Below, piece after piece: positions 1-6,296 of a DNA stretch of 57,291 nucleotides (positions within the stretch are counted from its first letter, which is position 1; the number at the start of each line of letters is the position of its first letter). The stretch comes from a virus, in IMG/VR virus record IMGVR_UViG_3300008954_000065, positions 1 to 57,291 of that record; one strand, given 5' to 3'. Made by a program: the position numbers and the translations under genes. A model generated the notes under the pieces. It worked only from the letters and a program-made list of their open reading frames with translations, did not search any database and was not told where the DNA came from.

Positions 1-22
1 CCAAGCGCGCGCCAAGCGCGCG
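1..22. repeat. 11-bp tandem repeat at the window edge
   Basis: The word CCAAGCGCGCG occurs twice back to back (1-11 and 12-22) at the very first base of the window. Because the window begins exactly inside a repeat, the edge may be an assembly breakpoint or a linearised circular contig rather than a true DNA end. The GCGCGC core is also the commonest motif of the following 3 kb. Confidence 0.6.
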
Positions 23-105
23 CGGATTCCGCTGGTGGTCTGCATGATCCGGGCATGGTCCAATTCCCATAAAATTACCATGTGATCTTTTTTTTGGATC
101 TATTG

Positions 106-134
106 TTGACAGTCCTATTTCATGGGAGTACAGT
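106..134 (+). promoter_or_regulatory. sigma70-like promoter for the left-end operon
   Basis: A perfect -35 TTGACA (106-111) is followed after exactly 17 bases by TACAGT (129-134), which matches 4 of 6 positions of the -10 consensus. It lies about 40 bases before the first gene at 176 and is preceded by a T-rich tract containing two GATC sites. This is the best consensus-type promoter I see on the plus strand. Confidence 0.65.
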
Positions 135-175
135 GTTCTTATAGGGATTAACCTATAAAACACAAGGGGTTCGAT

Positions 176-403
176 ATGAAAAACGCAAAAGTAGTCTCTC
201 TTTTAAAGTTGCAGGTCCAAGAGCGAGTAACCCAATACTGCATTAAAAATAAACTTAATCGAGGCTCTCTTCTCGATTGGGAGTGGTTGATCGATGGGGA
301 TGGCGTATCCATGTCTTGCCTAGTTATTGCTTCAAGCGATTTTGCCATGGCTGGAAACGTTAAAACACTAACCTGCGTCAACGGTGTCATTGATATTCTA
401 TAA
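176..403 (+). CDS. hypothetical protein, 75 aa
   Basis: I do not recognise this protein. The start follows the site AAGGGG (spacing 7) in a leader CAAGGGGTTCGAT that recurs almost identically before the genes at 613 and 1597. It lies directly behind the consensus-like promoter at 106-134 and before a GC-rich hairpin with a T tract, so it may be a short, strongly expressed monocistronic early gene. The N-terminal third is basic and probably helical, the C-terminal half is mixed. No cysteine motif, signal peptide or membrane segment is seen. The opposite strand is also open here but has no ribosome site. Confidence 0.65.
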   Translation: MKNAKVVSLLKLQVQERVTQYCIKNKLNRGSLLDWEWLIDGDGVSMSCLVIASSDFAMAGNVKTLTCVNGVIDIL

Positions 404-424
404 TTAAACCCCTGGGCCATTGGG

Positions 425-462
425 CGCGCGCGATCCGGCGCGCGTCTGATGGTCTTTTTTTT
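425..462 (+). terminator. rho-independent-like terminator after the first gene
   Basis: CGCGCGC (425-431) pairs perfectly with GCGCGCG (438-444) around the 6-base loop GATCCG. A run of eight T follows at 455-462. The 10-base gap between stem and T tract is longer than usual, so termination could be partial. The next gene starts 150 bases further on. Confidence 0.45.
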
Positions 463-482
463 AGCAGAAAGTTGGCTCTATT

Positions 483-566
483 ATGCAAGATTTTATCGAT
501 CTAATCCTATTTTCCACCGCTATTTCAGCGGCTTGGATCTGTCCTATTTTAAGCGCGCTACAATAG
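483..566 (+). CDS. possible small hydrophobic peptide, 27 aa
   Basis: An ATG-initiated reading frame of 27 residues encodes a mostly apolar peptide (MQDFIDLILFSTAISAAW at its N-terminus) that could span a membrane once. Its ribosome site is weak (AGAAAG, distant). It fills the otherwise empty 463-612 interval between the terminator-like hairpin and the next gene. It may equally be a chance frame, and nothing about its function can be read. Confidence 0.2.
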   Translation: MQDFIDLILFSTAISAAWICPILSALQ

Positions 567-612
567 CGTTAAACAATAACCGGGGCTGCGGTCCCATTTC
601 AAGGGGTTCACT

Positions 613-1290
613 ATGCATCAAACTATTTACAACCAAGAAAGCGCTTGCGTGTGTCTCGATTCGCTGGCCGATAAATTTGAGCGATACGGTTACTCTGAAC
701 GCGCTATCGGCGCGGGGTTCGAGTCTCTATTCGTATATTGGGGTTTTGATCGGCTCTCACGGGATGCGCGGCGGCGCGCGTGGTCAGTCCTGGATCTAGT
801 TGCGGGGTTTCGCGGGCGCGGTGCTGACCCGGATGAGCACGATCAATTCGTCGGTTGGCTTGAGTGGCTTGCTAGTAAAACGCTAGATGATGACTTCGCC
901 AGCGATCACGGGTTTGATCACAACCCATGGCGCGGCTGCGAGTCAACGCGCGCGCGGATGTCGCGCGGTGGGGCTGATGACGCGGTCATAAGCGCAATTC
1001 TCGCTATCGCGTCAAGTGCGCGGGATGCGCTGCGGATCTGGTCTGAGCCTGGCGCGTATGAACGGCAATTAATCGCCGAATTAGTCGGAACGTTCGGATC
1101 GAATATCGGCGCGCGTGGCTCTGGTGGCGCGTCTTACGATTGGGCGCGCGGCGTGCGTTTGCAGGTCTCGTGCGGTTCTGACTCGTGCGGTCAAGTCGAA
1201 TGGGGCTGCCAGTTTTTTGAAGTGGGGCCTTTCATGCCCTACGGGAATTTGATCAGCGGGTGGCGCGTGATGATCGGGGGTGCGGTATGA
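613..1290 (+). CDS. hypothetical protein, 225 aa
   Basis: I do not recognise a family. The start is set by CAAGGGGTTCACT directly before ATG, the same leader as at 176 and 1597. The protein is acidic to neutral, rich in Trp, Gly and Arg, with a helical-looking N-terminal half and a likely beta-rich C-terminal third containing Cys residues near positions 190-205. The codon choice is dominated by GCG, CGC and GAT, unlike the A-rich genes after 10 kb. The stop overlaps the next start (ATGA at 1287), so the two genes are translationally coupled. Confidence 0.65.
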   Translation: MHQTIYNQESACVCLDSLADKFERYGYSERAIGAGFESLFVYWGFDRLSRDARRRAWSVLDLVAGFRGRGADPDEHDQFVGWLEWLASKTLDDDFASDHGFDHNPWRGCESTRARMSRGGADDAVISAILAIASSARDALRIWSEPGAYERQLIAELVGTFGSNIGARGSGGASYDWARGVRLQVSCGSDSCGQVEWGCQFFEVGPFMPYGNLISGWRVMIGGAV

Positions 1291-1547
1291 ACCGGGCGCA
1301 AAGTGAAGCGGTGTCCGCGGTTTTTCACCTGCTCAAAACACGGGCAATTAATCCTTCCGGCACGTTTGACCGCGCTGGGCGGTGGTATCCGATCGCGGCA
1401 AATTCGGACCTGGTCGACCACCTGCGCGCGCCGTCGCGCGCGTGGCCTTATTCGCTTCTGGCCGGGTGTCGCACGCGCAAATTCGTGGCGGCGATCGCGG
1501 CGCGGTCCGGTGTTGAAACGGTAGCCGGCCTTCGGGCGCTGGTTTAG
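1287..1547 (+). CDS. hypothetical protein, 86 aa
   Basis: The start ATG at 1287 overlaps the previous stop as ATGA, which argues for coupled translation. The protein is small, basic and Trp/Arg/Ala-rich. The segment SLLAGCRTRKFVAAIAAR near the middle could be an amphipathic helix, and the whole could fold as a small helical DNA-binding domain, but no named motif is clear. It uses the same GC-rich codons as its neighbours. Function unknown. Confidence 0.6.
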   Translation: MNRAQSEAVSAVFHLLKTRAINPSGTFDRAGRWYPIAANSDLVDHLRAPSRAWPYSLLAGCRTRKFVAAIAARSGVETVAGLRALV

Positions 1548-1596
1548 TTTTTGGCCTTACGCGGGGATCGGCTCCCGCATTTGCAAGGGGTTGGTT

Positions 1597-1857
1597 ATGA
1601 AACGCACGTTTAAAGATGCTCAAGACTCGTTTTTTCAAAATTTGGGCCTGCTCGGTTGGTCGCGGTCGTCTCCATTTCTCAAAGTCCGGTGGGCCGAAAA
1701 AGGGCCTGTGCGCGTGTGGTTCAAGTCGCGGTCCGTCTATATCGGGTCAAGCGGACCCGGCGCGCGGCTGAGTGATGCGCGTTCGATGACTCATGACGCG
1801 GACCTGCGCGATATGCCGATGGGCCAATTTCTGGACATGATCGCGCGGTGGTCATAA
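1597..1857 (+). CDS. hypothetical protein, 86 aa
   Basis: The start ATG follows the recurring leader GCAAGGGGTTGGTT. The protein is basic in its first 50 residues, with aromatic and Arg residues consistent with nucleic-acid contact, and has an acidic tail. Its TAA stop overlaps the next ATG (TAATG at 1855-1859). A TTG six bases upstream is in frame, but it would lie inside the leader. I recognise no family. Confidence 0.65.
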   Translation: MKRTFKDAQDSFFQNLGLLGWSRSSPFLKVRWAEKGPVRVWFKSRSVYIGSSGPGARLSDARSMTHDADLRDMPMGQFLDMIARWS

Positions 1858-2591
1858 TGCAGGGGCTCATACTTTATGAGGGCGCTAGCTATCTCGGTGA
1901 TCAGCAAATCGTGGTTATCGCTACGTTTAAATCCAGCAATGGCAAGACTGGGCCAATGGTCCAAATTTGGATCTTGGTGCGCGATATCTCACCGACGGAG
2001 GCTAGTGCGACCGGCGCGGACGTCTCCTGCTGCGGGGATTGCAAATTGCGACATTTCAACGGCGGGCCGTGTTATGTGGTGATCTTCCAGGGGCCTGGAT
2101 CGGTATGGGGCGCGTATGATCGAGGATCGTATCGCCATGCTACGGATCGCGATTGGCGGATGCTGCAAACGATGCGAAACCGCATCGGCGCGTACGGTGA
2201 TCCGGCGGCGGCTCCTCCATGGATCACAGTCGATCTAGGTCAAGGGCCCGGATCAGTGGGGTACACTCACCAGTGGCGCACGTGTGATCCGATTTTCGCC
2301 AATTTTCTAATGGCGTCGGTGGATTCGGTCGAAGAAATGCGCGAAGCGCACGCGATGGGCTGGCGCACGTTTCGGACGGGTTTCGACGGACCAATTCCGG
2401 GTTTAGAGGTTCGCTGCCCGCATAAAACAAAGGGAACCCTGTGTTATTCGTGCGGGCTGTGCGCTGGTAACCAAGTCGGCGCGAAATCAATCTATGAAGA
2501 ACTTCACGGAGCGCGCGCGGCGCGTTTCAAACCAAAACACGATTCGCGGCGGGCGCTGCGGGTTCTAGCAGGAAACGAGGCTACGGCATGA
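1857..2591 (+). CDS. cysteine-rich conserved phage protein, 244 aa
   Basis: The sequence shows a CCGDC cluster (around residues 56-60) followed by another Cys about 10 residues on, and near the C-terminus a second cluster, CPHKTKGTLCYSCGLCAG. That is about eight cysteines arranged as paired CxxC-like motifs, suitable for zinc or an iron-sulfur cluster. From memory it resembles a family of unknown function (I believe DUF7227) seen in environmental phages, with shared features KTGxMVQ near the start, GWRTFR in the second half and the Cys-rich end. It overlaps both neighbours by a few bases, so it belongs to one operon from 613 to 3206. No catalytic role is assigned. Confidence 0.7.
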   Translation: MQGLILYEGASYLGDQQIVVIATFKSSNGKTGPMVQIWILVRDISPTEASATGADVSCCGDCKLRHFNGGPCYVVIFQGPGSVWGAYDRGSYRHATDRDWRMLQTMRNRIGAYGDPAAAPPWITVDLGQGPGSVGYTHQWRTCDPIFANFLMASVDSVEEMREAHAMGWRTFRTGFDGPIPGLEVRCPHKTKGTLCYSCGLCAGNQVGAKSIYEELHGARAARFKPKHDSRRALRVLAGNEATA

Positions 2592-2812
2592 AAGAAACAA
2601 ACAAAAATTCAATCCATTATGATCTGCAAGAGGCCAGCTCCTGGGCGGGTCGCGTCAAGTCAAGTCATCGGCTGCAAGCGTCCGATGTGGGCCGTGAGAT
2701 ATCCGAGTTTTGGGGATTCGGCGCGGTTCAATTGCGCGATGTGGGCGCGCAAGTGACCCTGGATCAGAATGGGGTTATCTGGCTAAGTCATCGAATCGAG
2801 GCGCGGCCATGA
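2588..2812 (+). CDS. hypothetical protein, 74 aa
   Basis: The start overlaps the previous stop as ATGA. The protein is soluble and of mixed composition, with a Ser/Arg-rich N-terminal half and a likely beta hairpin near the C-terminus. No motif is recognised. Its stop again overlaps the next start (ATGA at 2809), so the run of coupled genes continues. Confidence 0.6.
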   Translation: MKETNKNSIHYDLQEASSWAGRVKSSHRLQASDVGREISEFWGFGAVQLRDVGAQVTLDQNGVIWLSHRIEARP

Positions 2813-3033
2813 AATGCAAACGACTAACACTAGAACAAGCGCAAGGCCTTCTGAGAGTTGCGCTGGGCATTGACAAGCCGTGGTCTACAATGTTGCGCAA
2901 CGATTCAATTGATGTTGGCGCATCTAAGCTGATTAAAATGCAAGTTGAGCGGGTTGGTGAGTACGGCGGGGAAATGCGCTGGTTTCTAATCGGGCCCGTG
3001 CGTGATGTTCGCTACTGGTTTGAACTGGTTTAG
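2809..3033 (+). CDS. hypothetical protein, 74 aa
   Basis: The start ATG at 2809 overlaps the preceding stop. The N-terminal 30 residues look like a helix-turn-helix-sized helical pair (LTLEQAQGLLRVALGI), and the C-terminus is beta-rich with several Trp and Tyr. I recognise no family. It is followed after 8 bases by the zinc-ribbon gene. Confidence 0.6.
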   Translation: MKCKRLTLEQAQGLLRVALGIDKPWSTMLRNDSIDVGASKLIKMQVERVGEYGGEMRWFLIGPVRDVRYWFELV

Positions 3034-3041
3034 GGGTCTAT

Positions 3042-3206
3042 ATGTCTAAACTAAGCGAGTTAGCAAAAGAGGCCGTCCGGCTAAATTGTGGGCTGGCAGA
3101 TCAACCGGCGGTCACCTGCGATCAATGCGGGCACGTTGGGCGCTGGCTATACGTGCCAGAGATGGAGAACGATTTCCCGCGGTGCCAGTGGTGCGGATCA
3201 TGCTAG
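3042..3206 (+). CDS. zinc-ribbon protein, 54 aa
   Basis: The ATG at 3042 follows TTTAGGGGTCTAT, a good ribosome site. The 54 residues contain two CxxC knuckles, CDQC (about residues 27-30) and CQWC (about residues 48-51), plus a final Cys, the spacing of a small treble-clef or zinc-ribbon fold. Such phage proteins commonly bind nucleic acid or host transcription proteins, but the target here is unknown. It is the last gene of the left-end operon. Confidence 0.6.
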   Translation: MSKLSELAKEAVRLNCGLADQPAVTCDQCGHVGRWLYVPEMENDFPRCQWCGSC

Positions 3207-3381
3207 CGCTGCTGCTAGCGCTGCTGCTGGCGCTATGTGAAGGGATCGCGCGTGTGGGTGCGCGCGTCCACTTCGCGCTGGCGCGCGCGTTGGCCATCGG
3301 CTCACCGGCTGCGGCTGCGGGTGCGGACCTGCATTGCCTATTTTTTTGGAGTAATAAGTTGACCGGGGCAAGTCATCGGCG

Positions 3382-3430
3382 TAGTGTTGATCAACCGGGA
3401 TCAAATTTTTTTAGAGATCAAAATTTGACG
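3382..3430. promoter_or_regulatory. operator-like palindrome GTTGATCAAC with AT tract
   Basis: GTTGATCAAC (3386-3395) is a perfect 10-bp palindrome. It is followed by GGGATCAAATTTTTTT and then by a second GATCAAAATTT, giving two direct GATCAAA(A)TTT half-sites around an AT tract. The preceding TAGTGT and the following GATCAAC-GG-ATCAAA words match the intergenic operator region at 8311-8336, which makes a shared DNA-binding protein plausible. Confidence 0.45.
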
Positions 3431-3439
3431 GGTGACAGT

Positions 3440-3497
3440 GGCCAGCGAAGCGAAGCGAAACGAAGCAAGGCCAGCGAAGCAAAGCGAAACGAAGCAA
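3440..3497. repeat. tandem duplication of a 29-bp GAAGC-rich unit
   Basis: Two adjacent 29-base copies, 3440-3468 and 3469-3497, differ by a single base. Each starts GGCCAGCGAAGC and ends GCGAAACGAAGCAA, and is itself built from the pentamer-like word GCGAA. The strong purine bias on this strand resembles sequence next to some initiation sites, but no known family is matched. Confidence 0.7.
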
Positions 3498-3613
3498 AAA
3501 AGTCAATAAAAACGCGGGTGTGCGCGAAAAGCGCGGATGCGGGCGGGCGCGCGGGCGCGCGGGCGCGGGCGGGCGCGCGCGCGGGGCACCATGACCCGAA
3601 TTCGGGACACAAG

Positions 3614-3728
3614 TTGCCGTACAGGATTGCCGTGCAGGATTGCCTCACAGGGTGCCTCACAGGAAAACCCCTCACAGGTTGCCGTACAGGATCACGATAA
3701 AAAACAGCGGCATAGGGTGCCGCACAGG
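3614..3728 (+). repeat. cluster of seven 12-bp repeats, consensus TTGCCGTACAGG
   Basis: Copies start at 3614, 3627, 3640, 3652, 3667, 3679 and 3717. The first and sixth are identical (TTGCCGTACAGG); the others vary at the central three bases or the first bases, while the 3' CAGG is invariant. Spacings of 13, 13, 12, 15, 12 and 38 do not keep a reading frame, which argues against coding. Further copies of the same word occur upstream of gene starts and inside genes across the rightward regions. Confidence 0.75.
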
Positions 3729-3742
3729 ATTGGAGCTAAAAA

Positions 3743-3997
3743 ATGAAAAACATTGAAGCCATGCCAGTTGAGTCCGTTCCGGTTTCGTCACTGTCGAAAT
3801 TGCCGGACGGCGTTTTGTGCGCCGAGGTGCCATGCACTGATTATTCTGCGCTGCAAAAGTTGCCGCACAGTCTGGAGGTATGCTGCCACTGGATGCGGGC
3901 GCGGGTCATCGTCACTCGCACGGGTTGGGATTCGGATCGGTGCGTTGCCTACTACAAAGACAACATCTTACACGCGCTCAGCGTAAGGGGAGCATGA
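3743..3997 (+). CDS. hypothetical protein, 84 aa
   Basis: The start ATG follows GGATTGGAGCTAAAAA, a good ribosome site that directly abuts the last 12-bp repeat. The protein contains three to four Cys and a central HxxxCC-like patch (LEVCCHWM), but no clear metal motif. One further copy of the repeat word (TTGCCGCACAG, about 3861) lies in its coding sequence. Function unknown. Confidence 0.6.
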   Translation: MKNIEAMPVESVPVSSLSKLPDGVLCAEVPCTDYSALQKLPHSLEVCCHWMRARVIVTRTGWDSDRCVAYYKDNILHALSVRGA

Positions 3998-3998
3998 T

Positions 3999-4061
3999 AT
4001 GGAATTCACAACGATACGAGACGCGTCATTATTGCCGCAATCAACAAAAAAGAAAGGGTAG
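3999..4061 (+). CDS. possible leader peptide, 20 aa
   Basis: A 20-codon frame starts with ATG at 3999 behind AAGGGGAG, a stronger ribosome site than most genes here, and ends with TAG inside the ribosome site of the next gene (AAAGGGTAG). A TTGCCGCAA element lies inside it. This arrangement would allow translational coupling or attenuation of the gene at 4066. It may be fortuitous. Confidence 0.3.
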   Translation: MEFTTIRDASLLPQSTKKKG

Positions 4062-4065
4062 AACA

Positions 4066-4572
4066 ATGAAAAACCAAGAATTTGAGCTAACTACGTTCGA
4101 TCAAGACGCGACACCAGGATCCGATTTTCCAGATATTGCCGTACATAACCCGATCACGGGCAATTACATGTGGTTAGGCAGTAAACACGGCTTTATTGAT
4201 TTGTTCCACATTTGGAGCCCGGATCAAATGGTTGAGTGCATCATGCCCGACGATGAATTGTTGCGGGCTGAAATGTGGTTCAAAGGCGAATGCTCACATT
4301 TGATTGATGATTTTTCTATCGATTATGAGCGTTTATGTGTTGACATGGGATTGATCGATGGGCTGAACGATCTTGATCTTGATCAATGGTGTCAATCTCG
4401 TGAGACAGATCAAGCAATCGCAAAAGCGATTTTTGAATTGGCTACTGTTCCGAGTGAGGCCCAAGAAATTTGGGAATCGCCTTATTCGCTTGAGGAAAAA
4501 ATCGTCTCAAGAGCATTTGAGCTAACCGAAGAAAACAAATTGCAATGGGGCCAAGAATCCTACGAGCGATAA
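4066..4572 (+). CDS. hypothetical acidic protein, 168 aa
   Basis: I do not recognise this protein. It is strongly acidic, rich in Asp and Glu with repeated DLDLD-type runs in the middle, like small DNA-mimic or host-inhibitor proteins, though that is only an analogy. An in-frame ATG at 3994 exists, but AAAGGG eight bases before 4066 favours the shorter form. The DNA remains rich in GATC (the run at 4368-4386 has three in 19 bases). It lies second in a series of genes each preceded by a TTGCCG element. Confidence 0.6.
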   Translation: MKNQEFELTTFDQDATPGSDFPDIAVHNPITGNYMWLGSKHGFIDLFHIWSPDQMVECIMPDDELLRAEMWFKGECSHLIDDFSIDYERLCVDMGLIDGLNDLDLDQWCQSRETDQAIAKAIFELATVPSEAQEIWESPYSLEEKIVSRAFELTEENKLQWGQESYER

Positions 4573-4587
4573 AAAAAACGCGGTATT

Positions 4588-4612
4588 ATTGCCGCATGGA
4601 AGGGATAAGACA
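4588..4612 (+). promoter_or_regulatory. start-associated element ATTGCCGCATGGA
   Basis: ATTGCCGCATGGA (4588-4600) sits 12 bases before the ATG at 4613 and supplies its ribosome site. An almost identical leader occurs at 4841-4861 before the gene at 4862. Both continue TAAGACA then ATGGAAAA. Related words lie at 4031-4040, 5128-5138 and 5408-5416 before other starts. Confidence 0.55.
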
Positions 4613-4822
4613 ATGGAAAATTACAGATGTGAAAGATGTTGCAAGCCTTGCGACACGGGGATTGCCTGCGATCCTTGCGAGATAAAGACCATAAAATCAT
4701 TTCTTGAAAATGAATCTTGGCTTAAATATAGGGGTTCAGTTTTTTGCGATTATGAAAAAAAGACTCATAGGGAAATCTTTGAGTCCGAGCTGAAAATGCT
4801 TGAGCTATCAAGCCAACCGTGA
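4613..4822 (+). CDS. zinc-finger-like protein, 69 aa
   Basis: The first 26 residues hold CERCCKPC and CDPC, a set of Cys residues that fits a small zinc ribbon (CxxC-x(9-12)-CxxC) with two extra Cys. The remaining 40 residues are helical and charged. An upstream in-frame frame exists from 4589, but the leader element with GGAAGGGATAAGACA favours ATG 4613. Probably a small nucleic-acid or protein-binding factor; target unknown. Confidence 0.55.
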   Translation: MENYRCERCCKPCDTGIACDPCEIKTIKSFLENESWLKYRGSVFCDYEKKTHREIFESELKMLELSSQP

Positions 4823-4840
4823 CCGCTCAAAAAACCAGAT

Positions 4841-4861
4841 ATTGCCGCATGGAGTAAGACA
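4841..4861 (+). promoter_or_regulatory. start-associated element, second copy
   Basis: ATTGCCGCATGGAGTAAGAC immediately precedes the ATG at 4862. Compared with the copy at 4588 it lacks four bases between GGA and TAAGACA, so the two leaders seem to be duplicates that have since diverged slightly. Confidence 0.55.
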
Positions 4862-5113
4862 ATGGAAAACAAACGAAAAAAACTGAAGGCGCAAACACTT
4901 GAACGATATACTGCCGTACAGGCATGGAACGCCGTGCTTCTCCGGTCTGAGTCTTATCGCTATGAATGCGATGGGATTTACATAGACTGCGGCGAGCACT
5001 TTGAATTCTATGCCGGGCACCACGATTATGACCGTGCTGTCCGCGCGCTGATCGGCATGGGCGCAGTGGATTTCGACGGGAACAATTCTAGAAGCCTCCT
5101 TCATCTGATGTGA
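4862..5113 (+). CDS. hypothetical protein, 83 aa
   Basis: The start is fixed by GGAG within the TTGCCG leader. The protein has a basic N-terminal 15 residues, then a mixed alpha/beta region with HFEFYAGHHDYDRAVRALIGMG near the C-terminus cut short of any known motif. An exact GCCGTACAGG word (about 4913-4922) falls in frame and encodes AVQ. Unknown function. Confidence 0.55.
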   Translation: MENKRKKLKAQTLERYTAVQAWNAVLLRSESYRYECDGIYIDCGEHFEFYAGHHDYDRAVRALIGMGAVDFDGNNSRSLLHLM

Positions 5114-5144
5114 GATCCCACAATAAGTTGCCGTACAGCCAGAA

Positions 5145-5369
5145 GTGCGATATGTCTTGGTTATGAAGCATCAGGGACCATGGCTAGAATACCGCACTGC
5201 TGGCATCGTTTGGAAGCGGCACAATTTCCTCCAAGCTCCAGGAACACAACTGGACGTGCCAAAACTAATTGAGCTTTTAGAGCATCTGCAAGCGGTAGAA
5301 GTCCGATTCGGAGAGATACATCTTCACCGGAACGATCTTCAATCGCCTTGGGAATCTGGCCAGCGTTGA
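5145..5369 (+). CDS. hypothetical protein, 74 aa
   Basis: The likely start is GTG 5145 or the in-frame ATG at 5163; neither has a strong ribosome site, though TTGCCGTACAG (5128-5138) lies just upstream as for its neighbours. The C-terminal half has a leucine-rich helix (PKLIELLEHLQAVEVRFG). No family is recognised and the start is uncertain. Confidence 0.45.
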   Translation: MRYVLVMKHQGPWLEYRTAGIVWKRHNFLQAPGTQLDVPKLIELLEHLQAVEVRFGEIHLHRNDLQSPWESGQR

Positions 5370-5425
5370 CTGAATTCAATATATTTTCCGTACACAAAAA
5401 AACCTGCATTGCCAGGCGCGCTTTC

Positions 5426-6259
5426 ATGCGCGCGATGGATGCGGTACGGTTCACGTTCCTGACCGGGTTCGTCATGCCTCCCGGTCTGGTCTGGGGTCAG
5501 CGGGAAATAAATATGGTGCTGAGAATGGTCGCCGATGAGTATGCCGCAGTTTACCATGATGGCCTATTGGTAGGATACGGCCAGCACTGGCACGGTGCAT
5601 TTACCCTGCACCGCATCTTTAAGCTGTGTAGGGTGGATCACTCCTATGAGATTCACTGCACATCCAAACCAGAATCCCTTGCATTGCTGCAAACATGCAC
5701 CACCGGGCATCTCACCGCACTGGAAAAGAAAACAAAGATTTCCGTGCAGATGCGCCAATATCCGAGCAATGAAAACCTGGTCAGTATGCTGGACACCTAC
5801 GAATATTTCCGCACATGGCACCGGGCAAATGCCCGCTGCTGGTGGATTTTCGACAGATATGTTGCCGTACAGGAATCGATTGACACTTTCAAGGAAATGG
5901 TGATTGCGCGAAACCAGGAACTTATTGATGCAGAGATGTCCAAAACTACGCGAGAAGAAAAAGAAACAGTACGCTTTCATGCAGTGAAATCAATAACGCG
6001 TCGAAGGCCATCAATCCTTCTTGATTTCGTAAGCATGTGCGACAACAACCCTTTAGACAAGACGTCTACAGAGTTTGAACACATCTTGAAATCAAATGCG
6101 ATCATCATTTCAGATGAAAACGAAAGACGAAAACGCATAAAGCACCGCGCATCCAAACGCGCGAAGAAATTGCGCAAAAGATCTCAGGACATTGGGGGCA
6201 AATCCAAGAGAAATATTCTTTCCCTGCTGAATGATTATTTTGGTGAACGTCCACTTTGA
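5426..6259 (+). CDS. hypothetical protein, about 277 aa
   Basis: The frame is open from a TTG at 5348; ATGs at 5426, 5435 and 5513 are possible starts. I prefer 5426 because it follows an ATTGCCAGG element like its neighbours, but GCGGGAAA before 5513 is a better ribosome site. The protein has a mixed N-terminal half with several Trp, His and Cys and a very basic, helical C-terminal 70 residues (RRKRIKHRASKRAKKLRKR), suited to binding nucleic acid. An exact GCCGTACAGG (about 5863) is in frame as AVQ. No domain is recognised. Confidence 0.55.
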   Translation: MRAMDAVRFTFLTGFVMPPGLVWGQREINMVLRMVADEYAAVYHDGLLVGYGQHWHGAFTLHRIFKLCRVDHSYEIHCTSKPESLALLQTCTTGHLTALEKKTKISVQMRQYPSNENLVSMLDTYEYFRTWHRANARCWWIFDRYVAVQESIDTFKEMVIARNQELIDAEMSKTTREEKETVRFHAVKSITRRRPSILLDFVSMCDNNPLDKTSTEFEHILKSNAIIISDENERRKRIKHRASKRAKKLRKRSQDIGGKSKRNILSLLNDYFGERPL

Positions 6260-6296
6260 TCTTGCAAGTGGGCTCCTACGACGCAAACGTATTTTG

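Larger units (their letters stand above)
3207..3742. other. non-coding control region, second origin candidate
   Basis: These 536 bases hold no convincing gene but have dense structure. In order they are: a GCTAGCGCTGCT-type direct repeat just after 3202, a GC-rich stretch, an operator-like palindrome with an AT tract (3382-3430), a duplicated 29-bp purine-rich repeat (3440-3497), about 50 bases of almost pure alternating G/C (about 3538-3588, Z-DNA prone), and seven 12-bp repeats (3614-3728). A weak promoter-like pair, TTGACC (3359-3364) and TAGTGT (3382-3387) at 17 bases, is present. The mixture of AT tract, iteron-like repeats and GC tract is what one expects of a replication origin or a major regulatory hub. 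A frame starting at 3200 is open to 3700 but is low-complexity. Confidence 0.5.

Noticed and set aside
148-420. Leftward 90-codon frame opposite the first gene.
   Set aside because: No ribosome site, antisense to a gene with promoter and strong ribosome site.
3086-3700. A rightward frame of 204 codons, or 166 from ATG 3200 with a Leu/Ala-rich signal-like beginning.
   Set aside because: It runs through purine repeats, pure G/C tract and 12-bp repeats whose spacings break any frame logic; the product is low-complexity Arg/Ala/Lys and starts without a good ribosome site. I treat the region as non-coding, though a short hydrophobic peptide at 3200 cannot be excluded.
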